From an uncultured Lachnospiraceae bacterium (GTDB taxonomy: Bacteria > Bacillota > Clostridia > Lachnospirales > Lachnospiraceae): a DNA stretch of 10,760 bases. A model generated the notes under the pieces. It saw only the letters and a list, made by a program, of their open reading frames with translations, made no database searches and had not been told where the DNA came from. Positions 1 to 7,109 of this stretch are shown here, piece by piece. Within the stretch, counting starts at the first letter, position 1. The number at the start of each line of letters is the position of its first letter. Made by a program: the position numbers and the translations under genes. Location of the stretch: the NCBI GenBank assembly GCA_948794795.1, contig CAQGLR010000070.1:1-10760 (forward strand), given 5' to 3'.

Positions 1-20
1 TTGTAGAAACTTATTAACAA

Positions 21-52
21 GTACTCTTGATTGAGTACACCATTATTATACT
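21..52 (+). promoter_or_regulatory. Palindrome and possible -10 box upstream of the response regulator
   Basis: GTACTC at 21-26 and GAGTAC at 33-38 form a perfect 6-bp inverted repeat around a 6-base spacer. TATACT at 47-52 resembles a -10 box, but no good -35 lies at the right distance, so the promoter call is weak. The palindrome would lie just upstream of, or overlap, the -35 region of such a promoter. That is a plausible operator position, possibly for autoregulation by the adjacent regulator. It could equally be a chance repeat. Confidence 0.25.
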
Positions 53-65
53 AGGGGGTTGTAAA

Positions 66-761
66 ATGGATAAAATTTTAATTGCAGATGACAATATGCA
101 GATTACAAAAATATTAAGTGAATTTGCAAGAAAGGAAGGTTTTGAACCTGTAGTTGCTTATAATGGTGAGGAAACAATACAATATTTTAAACAGGAGCAC
201 TTTGAAATAATTTTACTTGATGTAATGATGCCAAAAAAGGATGGCTTTGAAGTTTGCCGTGAAATCCGCAGGATATCTAACATACCAATTATTATGATAA
301 CAGCACGTGGTGAAGATTTTGAACGCATTATGGGGCTGGATATTGGAGCAGATGATTATATTGTAAAACCATTTTTAGGAGAAGAAGTAATGGCACGCAT
401 AAGGGCTGTATTACGCCGTATTGAACGCAAACCACAGGAGGATGCAGAGGGTATTTCATATGATAACCTTACAGTATGTTTAGAAAAAGGTCTTGTATTA
501 ATTGATGGGAAACAGGTAGTACTAACTAAAAAAGAACTAGAAATCCTATGGCTTCTGTTAGAGAATAAAGAAAAAATATTTTCAAGGGATAATCTTTTAG
601 ACAGCCTTTGGGGATATGATTACTATGGGGACAACCGCACTGTAGACAGCCATATTAAAAGGCTGCGTGCTAAACTGGATATAGTGCCGCATCCAAACTG
701 GCAGATTAAAACTATATGGGGGATGGGGTATAAATTTGAGGGGGTAAATAGTGAAATATAA
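66..761 (+). CDS. OmpR/PhoB-family response regulator
   Basis: This is a DNA-binding response regulator of 231 aa. The receiver domain (about residues 1-118) shows the acidic pair Asp8/Asp9, the phosphoacceptor Asp52 in LLDVMMP, Thr79 and Lys101 in the VKPF motif. The C-terminal winged-helix domain (about 130-229) has the recognition-helix stretch DSHIKRLRAKL and the terminal WGMGYKF wing, as in OmpR/PhoB proteins. ATG 66 is chosen because AGGGGG at 53-58 sits 7 bases upstream and the protein then begins MDKILIADDN, a normal receiver start; the in-frame TTG at 27 adds residues with no family counterpart. Its stop overlaps the kinase start by 11 bases, so the two are translationally coupled and form a cognate pair. 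The regulated genes cannot be told from sequence; the following cation transporter is only a positional candidate. Confidence 0.95.
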   Translation: MDKILIADDNMQITKILSEFARKEGFEPVVAYNGEETIQYFKQEHFEIILLDVMMPKKDGFEVCREIRRISNIPIIMITARGEDFERIMGLDIGADDYIVKPFLGEEVMARIRAVLRRIERKPQEDAEGISYDNLTVCLEKGLVLIDGKQVVLTKKELEILWLLLENKEKIFSRDNLLDSLWGYDYYGDNRTVDSHIKRLRAKLDIVPHPNWQIKTIWGMGYKFEGVNSEI

Positions 762-2208
762 AATTACAAAACGTCTTATTGGCTATTTTTCAGTTGTTTT
801 ATTGCTTTTTTCAATTATAATAGGTGTGCTTTTCCAGATTTTATTTACAAGGCATACAGCGGAAATTAACCAGCAGGAATTAAAAAAACGGGCAGTTTCT
901 ATCGCAGATACCTTATCACAGTTCCACCAGGAACAAGGCGGGCGTGGTAATGGCAATGGCATGGGAATGGGTAACGGGTATGGTGCTTATTTAAGGTTTA
1001 TTGATGATATTGCAATGAGTAAAGTATGGCTTGTTGATGAAAAAGCACAGAGAATTGAAATAGGACATAAAGGAAGTTCACTTTCATATGATGATATTCC
1101 AGATGGTGCAGAAGAGCTGATACAACAAGTATTCCAGGGAAATACTTTATGCAGCCAGAAGTTTGGCCAGGTGCCTGGGTTCCCTTGTGTAACAGCTGGT
1201 GTTCCTGTAAGAGATGAAAATGGGGATATATTTGCTGCACTTCTTCTTCACAGTCCTGTTGAAGGAATGGAACAGGCACAGAAAGATGGTACTTTTATAC
1301 TGGTATGCTGTATATTTGCTGCACTTATATTTGCAACAGGGCTCTCGGTAATACTTGCACGCCATTTTATCAGGCCTTTACAGGTTATGGCTGGTGTTAC
1401 AGGACAGATTATAAAAGGCAGTTATGTACATACTGGAATAATACAAAATGATGAAATAGGTATGTTGGCAAATAATATTGATGAATTGTCTGAGAGGCTG
1501 TCTGAGTCTGAAACAGAAAGAAAAGAACTTGATAAAATGAGACAGGATTTTATGTCAAATATTTCACATGAATTAAGAACGCCAGTTACTGTTATTAAGG
1601 GGTCTTTGGAGGTGCTTTGCCAGGGGCTTGTTACTGGTGAAGAAGAAAAAGAATATTTAAACCAGATGTTTGCTGATATTTCACAGCTGCAGCGGCTTGT
1701 AAATGACCTGCTTGAACTTTCAAGGCTGCAGAATGTAAGCTTTAAGATTGAAAAAACGGAAATAAACCTTACAGATGTTTTAAATGAGTCTGCACGTTCT
1801 ATAAGACAGTTAGCATCAAAGAAAAATATAATTATTAATTTAAATGGGAATGGACAGCCCTTTCCTTTCTATGGCGATTATGGAAGAATAAGGCAGATGT
1901 TTACCATTGTACTGGATAATGCCGTAAAATTTTCACCAAATAACGGCCATATAGATATAAAAATGCAGTCTGGTGATAATAAATGTGTAATTGTAATTTC
2001 AGATTATGGAAAAGGTATTCCTGCTGGTGATATTCCACATATTTTTGAACGTTTCTATAAAGAACAGTCTGGGCAGAACAGAAATGGCAGTGGTCTTGGG
2101 CTTTCTATAGCAAAACAGATTGCATGGCGGCATAATACAGTAATAGAATGTGAAAGTGAATATGGTAAAGGTACAAGTTTTATATTTACATTTCCTGGCG
2201 GGTTATAA
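751..2208 (+). CDS. Membrane sensor histidine kinase with Gly/Asn/Met-rich sensor segment
   Basis: This 485-aa kinase is the partner of the preceding regulator. Order of parts: transmembrane helix 1 (about 10-32); an outside sensor region (about 33-180) with a Gly/Asn/Met-rich run at 63-78 and two cysteines (134, 146); transmembrane helix 2 (about 181-203); a HAMP linker (about 204-257); a HisKA dimerisation helix with His273 in the motif NISHELRTP; and an ATPase domain with N box Asn390, G1 box DYGKGIP (418-424) and G2 box GSGLGLS (446-452). All catalytic motifs are intact. The start is GTG 751 with a G-rich ribosome site at 739-745, inside the end of the regulator gene. The ligand is unknown. 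The sensor region is shorter than a typical Cache domain (usually 200 residues or more) and I do not assign it to a named fold. Confidence 0.94.
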   Translation: MKYKITKRLIGYFSVVLLLFSIIIGVLFQILFTRHTAEINQQELKKRAVSIADTLSQFHQEQGGRGNGNGMGMGNGYGAYLRFIDDIAMSKVWLVDEKAQRIEIGHKGSSLSYDDIPDGAEELIQQVFQGNTLCSQKFGQVPGFPCVTAGVPVRDENGDIFAALLLHSPVEGMEQAQKDGTFILVCCIFAALIFATGLSVILARHFIRPLQVMAGVTGQIIKGSYVHTGIIQNDEIGMLANNIDELSERLSESETERKELDKMRQDFMSNISHELRTPVTVIKGSLEVLCQGLVTGEEEKEYLNQMFADISQLQRLVNDLLELSRLQNVSFKIEKTEINLTDVLNESARSIRQLASKKNIIINLNGNGQPFPFYGDYGRIRQMFTIVLDNAVKFSPNNGHIDIKMQSGDNKCVIVISDYGKGIPAGDIPHIFERFYKEQSGQNRNGSGLGLSIAKQIAWRHNTVIECESEYGKGTSFIFTFPGGL

Positions 2209-2240
2209 ATATTACAGCCTGTATAATAATATCCTTTTTT
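2209..2240 (+). terminator. Possible weak intrinsic terminator after the kinase gene
   Basis: ATATTA (2209-2214) can pair with TAATAT (2227-2232), followed by two C and a run of six T (2235-2240). The stem is all A-T and begins at the base after the kinase stop codon. The T run and position favour a terminator, but the weak stem keeps confidence low. Confidence 0.4.
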
Positions 2241-2272
2241 GTAAATAGTTATTTAAAGGAAGCTTTTTGGCG

Positions 2273-2290
2273 AAAGGAGTACCAGAAGTG
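2273..2290 (+). promoter_or_regulatory. Ribosome binding site that decides the CorA start
   Basis: AAAGGAG at 2273-2279 lies 8 bases before GTG 2288. It favours this GTG over the in-frame TTG at 2267, whose own purine run (AAAGGAAG, 2255-2262) is only 4 bases away. The GTG start removes seven residues that precede the conserved part of the protein. Confidence 0.6.
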
Positions 2291-3199
2291 TACTATATTA
2301 TTATTAATGGTGAAATAAAAAAAACTGAAGAACAAAATTTCTGGGGTTATGATAATGGAATATGTGTAGTTAAACTTTCAGAGTGGAATGAAAGCCCAGG
2401 ACTTAGGGAGAAGTCTGGTATATGGCATAAAGCAGATGAAATACATTTCTGTAAAATGGAAACACATACAGATTATATGTTTGGTACATTCCGGGTACCA
2501 TCCAAAATTAAAGGATGCAGGGATACAACATTTGCAATTTATATAACAGAAAAAAGGGTTGTGGTACTTGATGATGACGGAGAAGTACAGGAGGCAGTAA
2601 AACGCCTGGCGGCGGGACCGCTTCGCAGGAATTACAACCTTAAGCGTTTTATATATGATTTTCTGCTTTCATTTATCAATGATGACCTTTTATTTCTGGA
2701 GAAACTTGAAAGGGATATTGCAATTATTGAAGAAGATGTCCTGGCAGGACGTGCAGAGAAATTCAGTTACAGGATGTTATATTTAAAGAAAGTTATAGCA
2801 AAATTTTACCATTATTATATACAGCTTAAGGTTATAGGAGATGAAATGGCTGCTAATGAAAATGGTTTTTTTAGTGAAAATGATGTGAAAATATTTAATA
2901 TGTATGCTTCTAAAATGGAAAGGCTTGCAGATGAAACACAGCTTTTAAGGGAATATGCAATGCAGGTACAGGATGTGTACCAGTCAGAAATAGAAATAAG
3001 GCAGAATGATGTTATGAAAGTCCTTACTATAGTAACCACAATATTTCTGCCCCTGACTTTAATAGCAGGCTGGTATGGCATGAATTTTAAATATATGCCA
3101 GAAATAGAGTACCAGTATGCATATCCTGTTGTTATAGCAGCAAGTATATTAATAGTTGCTGCCAGCCTTTTTTATTTCAGGAAGAAAAAGTTCTGGTAA
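2288..3199 (+). CDS. corA: CorA-family magnesium/divalent-cation transporter
   Basis: This 303-aa protein is a CorA-type channel for Mg2+ and related divalent ions, expected to act as a membrane pentamer. A large N-terminal cytoplasmic domain (about 1-240) includes long charged helices, such as the FLEKLERDIAIIEEDVLAGR stretch. Two C-terminal transmembrane helices follow (about 242-263 and 278-297). The family signature YGMNF, with Gly264-Met265-Asn266, ends helix 1, and MPE follows in the short outer loop, as in canonical CorA. The protein ends in a lysine-rich tail. Length is normal for the family. GTG is used as start (see the ribosome site). It stands alone, 79 bases after the kinase and 75 before ylbJ. 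Transport of Co2+, Ni2+ or Zn2+ instead of Mg2+ cannot be excluded from sequence. Confidence 0.9.
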   Translation: MYYIIINGEIKKTEEQNFWGYDNGICVVKLSEWNESPGLREKSGIWHKADEIHFCKMETHTDYMFGTFRVPSKIKGCRDTTFAIYITEKRVVVLDDDGEVQEAVKRLAAGPLRRNYNLKRFIYDFLLSFINDDLLFLEKLERDIAIIEEDVLAGRAEKFSYRMLYLKKVIAKFYHYYIQLKVIGDEMAANENGFFSENDVKIFNMYASKMERLADETQLLREYAMQVQDVYQSEIEIRQNDVMKVLTIVTTIFLPLTLIAGWYGMNFKYMPEIEYQYAYPVVIAASILIVAASLFYFRKKKFW

Positions 3200-3274
3200 G
3201 CATTATAATGAATAATGTATTAAAACCTGTCATAGCATAAAGTAAGGCTATATTATATTTATTTAAGGAGATAT

Positions 3275-4201
3275 ATGAGGCGTAAATTCTTTATTATATG
3301 CCTTGCTTTACTTGTGCTGCTTTTTGTAATATTTCCTGATATTACAAGTAAAGGGGCAGAGAGCGGGCTTCTGCTTTGGTTTAATGTAATAATTCCTTCT
3401 TTATGCCCTTTTATGATTATTTCTACAATGCTTGTCAGGTTAAATGTTACAAGCTATATAAGCAATATGTTTTATCCTTTGTTCCATAAAGTTTTTAAAC
3501 TTTCAAAGGATGGATGTTATCCTGCGGTTATTGGCATGTTATCGGGTTATCCTCTGGGTGCTAAAACTGTTGCAGATTTATATAAGATGGGCGCATTTCC
3601 AAAAAAAGAAGCACAATATGTACTTGGTTTCTGCAATAATGCAAGCCCGATGTTTTTACTTGAATATATTGGTGTAAAATGCCTGCACCTTGGCCAGCCT
3701 GTACTTATGCTGGCAGTAGTTTATTTATCTGCATTTATTAATGCATTTCCATTATTTTACCATCCTGCCAGCGGAGTTCCTGGCAATAAAGACAAATATC
3801 TTAAGAAAAAGAATTATTCCATGATGGAAGCGCTTGATGACAGTATATTAAGTTCAGCAGTTACCCTTGTCAAAGTTGGCGGTTATATAATACTTTTTTC
3901 AATTCTGGCAGAACTTCTGCAGAGTATGGCAGCATTAAGTGATATATTTAAAATAGCAGGTGCAGGGATACTTGAAATTACGACAGGCGGAGAGATGATA
4001 GCAGGTGTACAGATGCCATTATATATTAAATGTATAGTTATAAGTGCTTTTTGTGCATTTGGAGGATTGTCAAGTGTTGCACAGACATCAAGTGTGCTTA
4101 TTGGTACAGACCTTTCAACCAAAAAGTATATATTCGTAAAAGCCAGGCAGGCATTAATTGCAGCAGCACTTGCAGCTGTTATATTTTTTTACGGGCTGTA
4201 A
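3275..4201 (+). CDS. ylbJ: Sporulation integral membrane protein YlbJ
   Basis: This 308-aa polytopic membrane protein of the YlbJ family carries the nucleoside-recognition/gate-type domain. In Bacillus, YlbJ is needed for spore cortex formation. Hydrophobic segments cover about 4-22, 33-55, 142-162, 200-218, 250-270 and 288-307. Recognisable family stretches are GYPLGAKTVADLYKMG (91-106), NNASPMFLLEY (121-131) and FGGLSSVAQTSSVL (262-275). It is clearly shorter than the Bacillus protein of about 400 residues, but both ends look natural. AAGGAG at 3265-3270 precedes ATG 3275. Its presence implies the host can form spores. It appears to be a single gene; no other sporulation gene is adjacent. 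Confidence 0.88.
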   Translation: MRRKFFIICLALLVLLFVIFPDITSKGAESGLLLWFNVIIPSLCPFMIISTMLVRLNVTSYISNMFYPLFHKVFKLSKDGCYPAVIGMLSGYPLGAKTVADLYKMGAFPKKEAQYVLGFCNNASPMFLLEYIGVKCLHLGQPVLMLAVVYLSAFINAFPLFYHPASGVPGNKDKYLKKKNYSMMEALDDSILSSAVTLVKVGGYIILFSILAELLQSMAALSDIFKIAGAGILEITTGGEMIAGVQMPLYIKCIVISAFCAFGGLSSVAQTSSVLIGTDLSTKKYIFVKARQALIAAALAAVIFFYGL

Positions 4202-4324
4202 GCAGGCTTGCACATCCTGATTTGCCTGTCCGGAAATAAATATTAGACATAAGGCGGCAGCAGGTGTATAATTGTATTAATTTGGAAAGCCAGGAAGATA
4301 CCTGCCTGGCTGGAATAATATAAT
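4202..4324 (+). other. Intergenic region with interleaved GCAGG/CCTGC inverted repeats
   Basis: Three short pairings are visible: CAGGC (4203-4207) with GCCTG (4224-4228); AGCCAGG (4288-4294) with CCTGGCT (4305-4311); and GCAGGT (4260-4265) with ACCTGC (4300-4305). The last two interleave and share one base, so they are alternatives or a pseudoknot. No T run follows, so this is not a standard terminator. TATAAT at 4319-4324 is a perfect -10 box for the aminopeptidase gene, but no convincing -35 accompanies it. Confidence 0.3.
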
Positions 4325-4359
4325 ACTTGTAATTATATTTATTGGAATTGGAGGACATT

Positions 4360-5739
4360 ATGGAAAGAAAAAATGCGTGGAAAGATTATAAGGAAAAAGA
4401 TTTAAAAGACCTTGAAAAACTTTGTAAAGATTACCGTGGTTTCCTGTCTTTATGTAAGACAGAAAGGGAGTGCACTAAGGAAATTGTAAAGCTTGCGAAA
4501 GAAAAGGGATATATTTCTGCAGAAGATGCAATAGCGGCTGGCAAACCTCTTAAAACAGGTGATAAGATTTATGCTGTGTGCATGGATAAATCAGTTGTTT
4601 TATTTAATATTGGAAAGAAACCTTTAGAAGAAGGATTAAATATTCTTGGTGCACATATTGATTCACCACGTATTGATATAAAACAGAACCCTTTATATGA
4701 AGAAAGTGAACTGGCATATTTTGATACACATTACTATGGAGGAATTAAAAAATACCAGTGGGTAACTATACCACTTGCTATACATGGAGTGATAGTTAAG
4801 AAAAATGGTGAAAAGGAAGAAATATGTATAGGTGAAAAAGAGGACGACCCTGTATTCTGTATAACAGACCTGCTTGTACATCTTGCGGGTGAGCAGATGG
4901 AGAAGAAGGCGGCAAAGGTTATAGAAGGTGAAAAGCTTGATTTGTTAATTGGAAGCATGCCAGTTAATGATAATGAAAAAGATACTGTTAAGAGAAATGT
5001 AATGGCAATACTTAAGGATACTTATAAAATAGAAGAAGAAGATTTTATGTCTGCTGAACTTGAAATTGTGCCAGCAGGTGGTGCACGTGAACTTGGAATT
5101 GACAGAAGCATGATTATGTCATATGGCCAGGATGACAGGGTATGTGCTTATACATCACTTGCAGCAATGCTTGAAATGGAGGACGTGGACAAGACATCCT
5201 GCTGCCTGCTTGTGGACAAGGAAGAGATTGGAAGTGTCGGAGCCACAGGAATGCAGTCACGTTTCTTTGAAAATACCCTTTCAGAGCTGATAGAACTTGA
5301 AAATGGGTATTCTGGATTAAAATTAAGACGCTGCCTTAAAAACAGCAGGATGCTTTCTTCTGATGTAAATGCAGCATATGACCCTTTATTTGCAGATGCA
5401 TTTGAGAAGAAAAATTCATCATATTGCGGTAAGGGTGTTGTGTTTAGTAAGTTTACAGGAAGCCGTGGAAAGTCTGGTTCTAATGATGCCAATGCAGAAT
5501 ATCTTGCTGTACTCCGTAAAATTATGGACGATAATAAAGTTAATTACCAGATGGCTGAACTTGGCAAAGTAGATGTTGGTGGCGGTGGTACTATTGCATA
5601 TATATTATCATTATATGGAATGGAAGTAATTGACTGTGGCGTGGCAGTTTTAAATATGCATGCACCTTGGGAAATTACAAGCAAAGCAGATATATATGAA
5701 ACTAAGAAATGTTATATGGCATTTCTTAAAGACGCATAA
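4360..5739 (+). CDS. M18-family (aspartyl-type) zinc aminopeptidase
   Basis: This 459-aa cytoplasmic metallopeptidase removes N-terminal amino acids from peptides and corresponds to clostridial proteins named probable M18 family aminopeptidase 1 (apeA). Metal and catalytic motifs of the two-zinc family are all present: GAHIDSPR (His99, Asp101), GQDDR (Asp258), DKEEIGSVG (Glu288 general base, Glu289 ligand), SSDVNAAYDP (Asp335) and NMHAPWE (His434). The FDTHYYGG stretch at 121-128 and the Gly-rich VDVGGGGTIA near 405 are also family features. Length is normal for the family. ATG 4360 follows GGAGG (4350-4354) by 5 bases and is preferred over the in-frame TTG at 4342, which lies upstream of that site. 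Gaps on both sides suggest its own transcript. Substrate preference (Asp/Glu or broader) cannot be judged. Confidence 0.93.
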   Translation: MERKNAWKDYKEKDLKDLEKLCKDYRGFLSLCKTERECTKEIVKLAKEKGYISAEDAIAAGKPLKTGDKIYAVCMDKSVVLFNIGKKPLEEGLNILGAHIDSPRIDIKQNPLYEESELAYFDTHYYGGIKKYQWVTIPLAIHGVIVKKNGEKEEICIGEKEDDPVFCITDLLVHLAGEQMEKKAAKVIEGEKLDLLIGSMPVNDNEKDTVKRNVMAILKDTYKIEEEDFMSAELEIVPAGGARELGIDRSMIMSYGQDDRVCAYTSLAAMLEMEDVDKTSCCLLVDKEEIGSVGATGMQSRFFENTLSELIELENGYSGLKLRRCLKNSRMLSSDVNAAYDPLFADAFEKKNSSYCGKGVVFSKFTGSRGKSGSNDANAEYLAVLRKIMDDNKVNYQMAELGKVDVGGGGTIAYILSLYGMEVIDCGVAVLNMHAPWEITSKADIYETKKCYMAFLKDA

Positions 5740-5804
5740 TAATTAAAAGAGATAAATTTTTAGTAAATATAAATTTAAAACCATTAAAACAGTGTGGTAT
5801 CTAG

Positions 5805-5810
5805 TACAAT
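5805..5810 (+). promoter_or_regulatory. Possible -10 element for the intergenic RNA
   Basis: TACAAT differs from the -10 consensus at one position and lies about 20 bases upstream of the predicted RNA fold. No recognisable -35 is present at 16-18 bases, so this is tentative. Confidence 0.2.
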
Positions 5811-5830
5811 AAATAATAGATTTCTGATAC

Positions 5831-5931
5831 ATTGGTGAAAGATGCCTGTCCATATACAAGGGCTGGGTAATTAGCTATACCAGTGGTTATAGTGATTGGC
5901 GGCAATACTGCAGATAACCGGACGTACCAGT
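5831..5931 (+). ncRNA. Predicted three-way-junction RNA upstream of the Nudix-pyrophosphatase gene (class unknown)
   Basis: Manual folding gives a closed RNA of about 100 nt. P1a pairs ATTGGT (5831-5836) with ACCAGT (5926-5931) with one G-U pair. After an asymmetric internal loop, P1b pairs GTCC (5848-5851) with GGAC (5920-5923). Inside are P2, CTGG(G)TA (5863-5869) with TACCAG (5878-5883), and P3, GGTTAT (5885-5890) with ATAACC (5914-5919), extended by AGT/ACT and ATTG/CAAT to a GCGG loop at 5899-5902. P3 abuts P1b directly, giving a three-way junction. A terminator-like hairpin starts one or two bases after P1a. This resembles the layout of a riboswitch or a small terminated RNA. I do not recognise a known class: no T-box sequence, ykkC core or purine-riboswitch loops are visible. 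Confidence 0.4.
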
Positions 5932-5932
5932 T

Positions 5933-5964
5933 AACTATTATCTGTTGTATTAATAGTTGTTTTT
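5933..5964 (+). terminator. Intrinsic-terminator-like hairpin
   Basis: AACTATTA (5933-5940) pairs perfectly over 8 bp with TAATAGTT (5951-5958) around a 10-base loop, followed by G and five T (5960-5964). It either ends the aminopeptidase transcript, ends the predicted intergenic RNA, or serves as an attenuator about 60 bases ahead of the Nudix start codon. The stem is A/T-rich, so strength is uncertain. Confidence 0.5.
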
Positions 5965-6025
5965 ATTTGTCACATATGGTTATATCCAGGATGGATGATG
6001 TAATATTAAGATAAGGAGTTTTTAA

Positions 6026-6883
6026 TTGGAAACTGAGAAGTGGGATTTATATACAATATACAGGAAGAATACAGGAAAAGAACATATACGTGGAGAAGAG
6101 CTGCCAGATGGTTATTACCATCTGGTAGTACATGTATGGATAAGGAACAGCAAGGGTGAATACCTGATATCCCAAAGAGCAGCAAACCGTCCTACATTTC
6201 CATTAATGTGGGAATGTGTGGGTGGTTCTGTTATAAAAGGTGAGAGCAGTATTGAAGGTGCAATACGTGAAACTAAAGAAGAAGTGGGAATTAACCTGCT
6301 GCCAGGACAGGGAGAGCTGTTGTTTAGTAAGATACGCATTGAAATTGATGGAAAGAAATTTAATGATATAATGGATGTATGGCTTTTTAACTATGACGGG
6401 GAACCTGCACTTAAGGATGCAACTACTGATGAAGTGGCAGACTGCCGTTTTATGAAAACAGATGAAATAAAAGAGTTATATGACAGTGGGAAATTTGTAA
6501 ATACACTGGATTATTTTTTCTGTGCTTTTAATACATATAAGCCAGATTACAAAAGTATTATTGGCAATATAGTTAAAGGAAATGTAGACCGTCCTCTTGG
6601 TTCATGCCATCCAAGACATAAAAAAATGGTATATCCTGTAAATTATGGATATGTGGAAGGTATCCTGGCAGGAGACGGGGCAGAACAGGATGTTTATATA
6701 TTTGGGACAGACAAGCCATTAGACAGTTTTGAAGGAAAGGTAGTAGCAGTGTTCCACCGTTTTAATGATGTGGAAGATAAATGGATTGTGTCGCTTGATG
6801 GAAATGATATTCCTGATGAAATAATCTTAGGTGATATTTCATTCCAGGAACAATTTTTTTATGGAAAGCTGTACAGGGAATAA
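6026..6883 (+). CDS. Nudix hydrolase fused to a family-I pyrophosphatase-like domain
   Basis: This 285-aa protein has two domains. Residues about 1-170 are a Nudix hydrolase with a complete Nudix box from Gly67 to Ile89 (Gly67, Glu73, Arg81-Glu82, Glu85-Glu86, Gly88); such enzymes cleave nucleoside diphosphates linked to another group. The N-terminal style (YHLVVHVWIRNSKGEYLISQ) is like the isopentenyl-diphosphate-isomerase/YfcD branch. Residues about 178-285 resemble small inorganic-pyrophosphatase-like proteins of Firmicutes: VDRPLGS (187-193), YPVNYGYVEG (203-212) and DGAEQDVY (217-224). In classical pyrophosphatases the last motif is DGDPxD; here the middle Asp is Ala219, so activity is uncertain. 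TTG 6026 is the start, 6 bases after AAGGAGT (6013-6019). The leader contains the predicted RNA and terminator. Substrate unknown. Confidence 0.85.
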   Translation: METEKWDLYTIYRKNTGKEHIRGEELPDGYYHLVVHVWIRNSKGEYLISQRAANRPTFPLMWECVGGSVIKGESSIEGAIRETKEEVGINLLPGQGELLFSKIRIEIDGKKFNDIMDVWLFNYDGEPALKDATTDEVADCRFMKTDEIKELYDSGKFVNTLDYFFCAFNTYKPDYKSIIGNIVKGNVDRPLGSCHPRHKKMVYPVNYGYVEGILAGDGAEQDVYIFGTDKPLDSFEGKVVAVFHRFNDVEDKWIVSLDGNDIPDEIILGDISFQEQFFYGKLYRE

Positions 6884-6894
6884 TGTTGTAAAAG

Positions 6895-7003
6895 GGAGCT
6901 GGTGCATTAAGAAAAATTATAACAATATATAGTGGATATCAATTTTAACAGATAGCGTGTATATTGTATGCTTTCTACTTAGTGCAGCAGCCTCCTGGTT
7001 TTT
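6895..7003 (+). terminator. Long branched hairpin with trailing T run between the Nudix gene and pheA
   Basis: GGAG-CTG-TGCATTAAG (within 6895-6911) pairs with CTTAGTGCA-CAG-CTCC (within 6978-6995). There are 16 pairs including one G-U, plus one G-G mismatch and one bulged C. An inner hairpin of 8 pairs lies at 6954-6972. TGG and five T (6999-7003) follow. It begins 11 bases after the Nudix stop, so it could be an unusually large terminator. It could also be a leader element for pheA. No T-box signature or Phe-rich leader peptide is visible. Confidence 0.4.
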
Positions 7004-7072
7004 AAAGTGTAATTATAAATAGACAATTAATAAATAATAAATTGTATGCAATGTGGATTACAGATATCCGCT
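6931..7072 (+). repeat. 10-bp inverted repeat spanning the pheA leader
   Basis: AGTGGATATC (6931-6940) pairs with GATATCCGCT (7063-7072) over 10 bp including one G-U. The left arm lies in the loop of the large hairpin and the right arm lies 38 bases before the pheA start codon, so the two pairings interleave. A 9-base direct repeat, ATTGTATGC, also occurs at 6963-6971 and 7041-7049. Confidence 0.35.
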
Positions 7073-7109
7073 TAGCTAATATATTAGATAAAACAGGAAT
7101 GGTGGTAAA

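Noticed and set aside
998..1365. Minus-strand open frames opposite the kinase gene
   Set aside because: They overlap a kinase gene with all motifs intact and show no domain or ribosome site.
3215..3260. Short ATAGC/GCTAT hairpin after the CorA gene as terminator
   Set aside because: Only five A/T-rich pairs and no T run; not better than chance in this composition.
4030..4239. 69-codon plus-strand frame overlapping ylbJ
   Set aside because: Shadow in another frame of a clear membrane-protein gene, with no ribosome site.
5148..5492. 114-codon minus-strand frame opposite the aminopeptidase
   Set aside because: The catalytic Glu and metal-site codons of the real gene lie in this stretch; the reverse frame is Ser-rich and featureless.
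6884..7109. T-box or Phe-rich leader peptide for pheA
   Set aside because: No T-box sequence and no short frame rich in Phe codons with a ribosome site could be found in the leader.
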